A stretch of DNA of 8,892 bases, taken from positions 1 through 8,892 of the forward strand of contig JAKIUD010000095.1 of assembly GCA_021647765.1 (NCBI GenBank). The letters are read 5' to 3'. Positions 6,470 through 8,892 of this stretch are shown here, piece by piece (position 1 is the first letter of the stretch; each line of letters opens with the position of its first letter). The DNA comes from Desulfuromusa sp. GTDB taxonomy: Bacteria > Desulfobacterota > Desulfuromonadia > Desulfuromonadales > Geopsychrobacteraceae. The translations under genes were made by a program, and so were the position numbers. Under the pieces are notes generated by a model. The model was given only the letters and a program-made list of their open reading frames with translations, had not been told where the DNA came from and did not search any database.

Positions 6470-7531
6470 TTATTTTGCTGCTTTTATCCTATCCAGAACT
6501 TTTGATTCAATTTTTTCAAATCCAGCTGGCACCGGTGGATGCCATTTGATATTATCAAGATCTGCTGGGGGGAATGAGCGGCTGAAATTTGCCTTGATCT
6601 TGTCATCCAGGAATGCAAGCGCCCCTGCTGAGGCAGTGCCATAACCCTCTTGATTGGTAAAGTAGGCAGCATTTTCCGGCTCGAGCATAAAATTGATCCA
6701 CTTATATGCAGCATCAAGATTTTTGGATTTAGCTGGAATTGCAAAGGTATCAATCCAACCCAATGCGCCGCTTTTAGGAGCAATAAAGTCGATATCTGGG
6801 TTTTCTTCGTGCAGCGTCCAACCTTTTCCATCCCAACCAGAAATAACATCAGCATCGCCACTCTTGATAATTGCTACCTGGGTATCGCCACTGGTCCAAT
6901 AGTTCTTGACATATTTTTTGCCATCGATCAGGGTTTTTTCGACCCTTTTCATCAAAGCACGATAGGCATCAATGTCGTCATACAGAGCAAAAGGGTCTTC
7001 CCCCATACCAAAAGCAGTTGCAATTAACAGTGGTCGCTTTAAACGATAGGAAATTTTACCAGCATATTTCGGATTCCAGAGGTCTGACCAGTCGTTAGCT
7101 TCCGGTGCATTTTTTTTATTCACAATCATACCGGTGGTGCCGTAACAAAATGGGACAGCATAACCCTTGCCGTCAACACTGCTGTTCTTTTTGACCGCAT
7201 CAACCATCGAGGTCACCAACTGGCCGGTATTCACCCGACTATAATCCATCGGCTGGTAGACCGGAAATTTCTGTTGCACAAAAGAGATTCTATCTTGACT
7301 AGGCTGAGCCAGATCAAATCCCGCCCCCCGGGTTGCTCTGAGCTTGGCAATCATCTCTTCATTGTTGGAATAGGTAATTTTCACATCAATGCCTGTTTTG
7401 GCCTCAAAATCTTTGACCAGTTTAGCTGGTGCATAGCCTTTCCATGTCAACAGCCTTAACGTCCCTTGCGCCATAGCCCCACTGGCAATAAGTGATAGTG
7501 CAATTGCACCAACTATTACGAGTTTCTTCAT
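6470..7531 (-). CDS. Periplasmic solute-binding protein, PotD-like family; substrate possibly a glycerophosphodiester
   Basis: The 353-residue precursor has a Sec signal peptide (Lys2-Lys3, hydrophobic 4-18, cleavage after AMA at 19-21) and no lipobox cysteine, so it is a free periplasmic protein. AGGGAG precedes the ATG at 7531. The mature sequence follows the PotD plan: LLTWKGYAP (27-35), FDLAQPS (72-78), the hinge-side GYAVPFCYGTTGMIVNK (123-139), SGWDGKG (231-237) and GWIDTFAIPAKS (258-269). Trp233 and Trp259/Asp261 correspond to PotD ligand-site residues. Where PotD has the acidic polyamine-binding stretch (Asp168/Glu171), this protein has YRLKRP (162-167), and PotD's Glu after Trp-Thr is replaced by Gly32. 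This argues against a polyamine and fits an anionic or zwitterionic ligand. It is the first gene of the operon, divergent from the regulator. The family is firm; the ligand is inferred. Confidence 0.87.
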   Translation of the reverse strand: MKKLVIVGAIALSLIASGAMAQGTLRLLTWKGYAPAKLVKDFEAKTGIDVKITYSNNEEMIAKLRATRGAGFDLAQPSQDRISFVQQKFPVYQPMDYSRVNTGQLVTSMVDAVKKNSSVDGKGYAVPFCYGTTGMIVNKKNAPEANDWSDLWNPKYAGKISYRLKRPLLIATAFGMGEDPFALYDDIDAYRALMKRVEKTLIDGKKYVKNYWTSGDTQVAIIKSGDADVISGWDGKGWTLHEENPDIDFIAPKSGALGWIDTFAIPAKSKNLDAAYKWINFMLEPENAAYFTNQEGYGTASAGALAFLDDKIKANFSRSFPPADLDNIKWHPPVPAGFEKIESKVLDRIKAAK

Positions 7532-7613
7532 AAATCAATCTCCCTGTTGTTAAGTTAATAAGATGCTAAAACGTGTACGACAAGACCCATAAAGACACGC
7601 TGCAAAGACTCAC

Positions 7614-7642
7614 ATTATAAAGCATAATAAGCGACCCGAGAA
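7614..7642 (-). promoter_or_regulatory. Candidate promoter of the transporter operon
   Basis: Read on the minus strand, a perfect TATAAT lies at 7619-7614. The best upstream hexamer at 17-bp spacing is TTCTCG (7642-7637), which matches the -35 consensus at only three positions. A start near 7606 would leave a leader of about 75 nt before the binding-protein gene. The weak -35 box is what an activated or otherwise controlled promoter would show. Confidence 0.45.
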
Positions 7643-7650
7643 AAATTACT

Positions 7651-7667
7651 AAACCTTTGTTAGGTTT
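7651..7667. promoter_or_regulatory. Inverted repeat upstream of the operon promoter (possible operator)
   Basis: AAACCT (7651-7656) and AGGTTT (7662-7667) are perfect 6-bp arms around TTGTT. The site lies just upstream of the weak -35 box of the transporter promoter. It overlaps a direct repeat of TGTTAG at 7658-7663 and 7669-7674, spaced 11 bp, about one helical turn. This could be a regulator site, but no known consensus is recognised. Confidence 0.3.
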
Positions 7668-7720
7668 CTGTTAGCATCATTGTTTATTTCGTATTATTCT
7701 TACTATACGGAGACAAAACA

Positions 7721-7739
7721 CCGTTAGTTTAACATACGG
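7721..7739. promoter_or_regulatory. Imperfect 19-bp palindrome, candidate operator of the divergent DeoR/GlpR regulator
   Basis: The site has the form CCGTNNGTTNAACNNACGG: seven of nine base pairs flanking the central base are symmetric, spaced as a dimer or tetramer of a helix-turn-helix protein would need. It lies between the two divergent promoters, about 115 bp upstream of the predicted transporter start and about 90 bp upstream of the -35 box region of the regulator. Part of its right arm, ATACGGA, recurs at 7705-7711. It does not match the E. coli GlpR consensus, so assignment to the local regulator rests on position and symmetry. Confidence 0.4.
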
Positions 7740-7810
7740 AATATACCCGAACAAGTGCTAATACTGTCTGAACGGTCACTAATCTAAAACATCTATTGTC
7801 CCGCTGATTC

Positions 7811-7839
7811 TTGACAACAATATCTCAAAACGCTACTTT
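7811..7839 (+). promoter_or_regulatory. Candidate promoter of the DeoR/GlpR regulator gene
   Basis: A perfect -35 box, TTGACA (7811-7816), is followed after 17 bp by TACTTT (7834-7839), which keeps the key T, A and final T of a -10 box. Transcription would start near 7846, leaving about 106 nt before the homology-supported start codon at 7952. Confidence 0.55.
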
Positions 7840-7951
7840 ACCAGAATAACAAACAGTTTGTTTAAGTCAATATGTGGGGGGAGGATGCCCACTTTGGATG
7901 AAAGCCTTACCAGCACTTAATAAAGTGCATAAATACTACCTGGATAAATTT

Positions 7952-8719
7952 ATGACTCCAGCTAACCGACAAGCTGAAATTGCCAATCTCATTCGACAGC
8001 GTGATCATATTACTGTTAACGAGCTGGCTGAAATGCTGAAGACTTCTCGAGAAACCATCCGACGAGACCTCACCGAACTTGCACGAACCGGAAAAGTTCA
8101 AAAATTCCACGGTGGCGCATCTTTGCCACTGACCACTGGTGAGGGACACTTTCATGACCGGATGGGGAAAAATGTCACGGCAAAAGTTCAAATTGCCACT
8201 GCAGCGGCCAAACTGATTGCTCCAAATGAAACCATCTTGATTGATACGGGCTCAACCACCCTCTATTTTGCTGAAGAGCTGGTTAAAATCCCAAGCTTGA
8301 CCGTAGTCACCAATTCAGCGGAAATTGCTCGAACCATGAGCACTGGTCAATCGACTACCAGAACTTTTCTGCTCGGAGGTGAGTTTCACGGTGACAATCG
8401 ACAAACCGTCGGCAGCATGGCAATAGCCCAAGTTCAATCTTTTCGCGCCCACCATGCAATTTTAACCGCTGGTGCCCTTGATGCGCGCACAGGAGTCATG
8501 GACTACAGCATTGAAGAGGCACAGTTGGCACGAGCTATGGTTGAACGAGGCGAGTTCCTTACCGTTCTTGTTGATAGTTCAAAATTCGAACAGATTGCTT
8601 CCTTTGAAGTCTGTGGCTTGGATAAGATAACAAATCTTGTCTGTGATAAATCACCTACAGGAAGATTAAAAGCAGAATTATTAGAAGCAAACGTCAACAT
8701 TATCGTTGCTGGTACGTAA
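7952..8719 (+). CDS. DeoR/GlpR-family transcriptional regulator
   Basis: From the ATG at 7952 the protein is 255 residues, matching the usual DeoR-family length (GlpR of E. coli has 252) and the usual few residues before the helix-turn-helix. The N-terminal winged helix spans about 5-56 (ITVNELAEML, SRETIRRDL at 32-40, HGGA at 53-56). The C-terminal sugar-phosphate-binding DeoRC domain has DTGSTT (98-103), TVVTNS (117-122), LLGGE (140-144) and VDSSKF (208-212). Such proteins repress nearby catabolic genes until a phosphorylated intermediate binds. The gene is divergent from the transporter operon and followed by a GlpD-like gene, so glycerol-3-phosphate or a related compound is a likely effector. 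Start choice is uncertain: the frame is open from GTG 7874, ATG 7898 is also possible, and the only strong purine tract (7876-7884) suits neither well; only GGA precedes 7952. Confidence 0.88.
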   Translation: MTPANRQAEIANLIRQRDHITVNELAEMLKTSRETIRRDLTELARTGKVQKFHGGASLPLTTGEGHFHDRMGKNVTAKVQIATAAAKLIAPNETILIDTGSTTLYFAEELVKIPSLTVVTNSAEIARTMSTGQSTTRTFLLGGEFHGDNRQTVGSMAIAQVQSFRAHHAILTAGALDARTGVMDYSIEEAQLARAMVERGEFLTVLVDSSKFEQIASFEVCGLDKITNLVCDKSPTGRLKAELLEANVNIIVAGT

Positions 8720-8780
8720 GAGAAATACCCTCTCCTAAATTTTAATTGCCTGTTCAGTCAACACCTGATACTATTCAGTC

Positions 8781-8892
8781 ATGACAACTCAACAGCAGAT
8801 AAAACATCCCCTGAATAATAGTCAATCAGACAGCTCCTCATTGCTTGCCACTAGCGATATAGCCGTTATCGGTGGCGGTGTTGTCGGCTGTG
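8781..8892 (+). CDS. FAD-dependent oxidoreductase, GlpD/DAO-type (5' end only)
   Basis: The gene begins at the ATG at 8781 and runs off the window after 37 codons. An unstructured polar leader of about 25 residues, rich in Gln and Ser, is followed by DIAVIGGGVVGC (26-37), the GxGxxG dinucleotide-binding loop (Gly31, Gly33, Gly36) that opens flavoproteins of the glycerol-3-phosphate dehydrogenase and D-amino-acid oxidase superfamily. No good ribosome site precedes it; it lies 61 bp after the regulator and may be co-transcribed with it. Given a GlpR-type regulator and a glycerophosphodiesterase nearby, glycerol-3-phosphate dehydrogenase is the simplest guess, but other DAO-family enzymes start in the same way. 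A shorter start (TTG 8841) is possible. Confidence 0.7.
   Translation, partial: MTTQQQIKHPLNNSQSDSSSLLATSDIAVIGGGVVGC

Noticed and set aside
2748..7531. Spermidine/putrescine transporter (potABCD) gene names
   Set aside because: Only family-level similarity is supported. The acidic polyamine-site residues are not visible in the binding protein, and the neighbours point to glycerophosphate metabolism, so no pot symbols were assigned.

Overview
The window looks like a Gram-negative, proteobacterial-type chromosome segment of moderate GC (judged by eye). Several traits recall Desulfuromonadales-type (Geobacter/Pelobacter/Desulfuromonas) genomes: an M99/Csd4-like carboxypeptidase, a REP-associated tyrosine transposase (RAYT) relative carrying a DnaA-C-like C-terminal domain, and small palindromic dispersed repeats. 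The lineage is an inference from remembered family distributions, not from any search.

Layout. Positions 1-298 hold no gene, only two strong hairpins, a decayed dispersed palindromic repeat and a leader hairpin. A secreted M99-family peptidoglycan carboxypeptidase follows (299-1663, +). It converges, with a 2-bp gap, on a RAYT-like protein (1666-2607, -) that has lost both HUH histidines and the catalytic tyrosine. The main locus is a five-gene minus-strand operon (7531 down to 2748): periplasmic solute-binding protein, ATPase, two permeases (a PotD/A/B/C-type importer), then a cytoplasmic GpdQ-type glycerophosphodiesterase. Diverging from it across a 420-bp control region is a DeoR/GlpR-family regulator (7952-8719, +). 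The regulator is followed by the first 37 codons of an FAD-dependent, GlpD/DAO-type oxidoreductase cut by the window edge.

How the genes may work together (inference). The importer would bring a small phosphorylated compound, most simply a glycerophosphodiester such as glycerophosphocholine or glycerophosphoethanolamine, into the cytoplasm. The GpdQ-like enzyme would split it to glycerol-3-phosphate plus an alcohol, and the GlpD-like flavoprotein would oxidise the glycerol-3-phosphate, all under a GlpR-like repressor that responds to a phosphorylated intermediate. A default 'spermidine/putrescine transporter' label would probably be wrong: the binding protein has a basic stretch where PotD has its polyamine-binding acids, and the neighbours are glycerophosphate genes. 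This proposed glycerophosphodiester import and breakdown locus is the most interesting system here. The catalytically dead RAYT is second.
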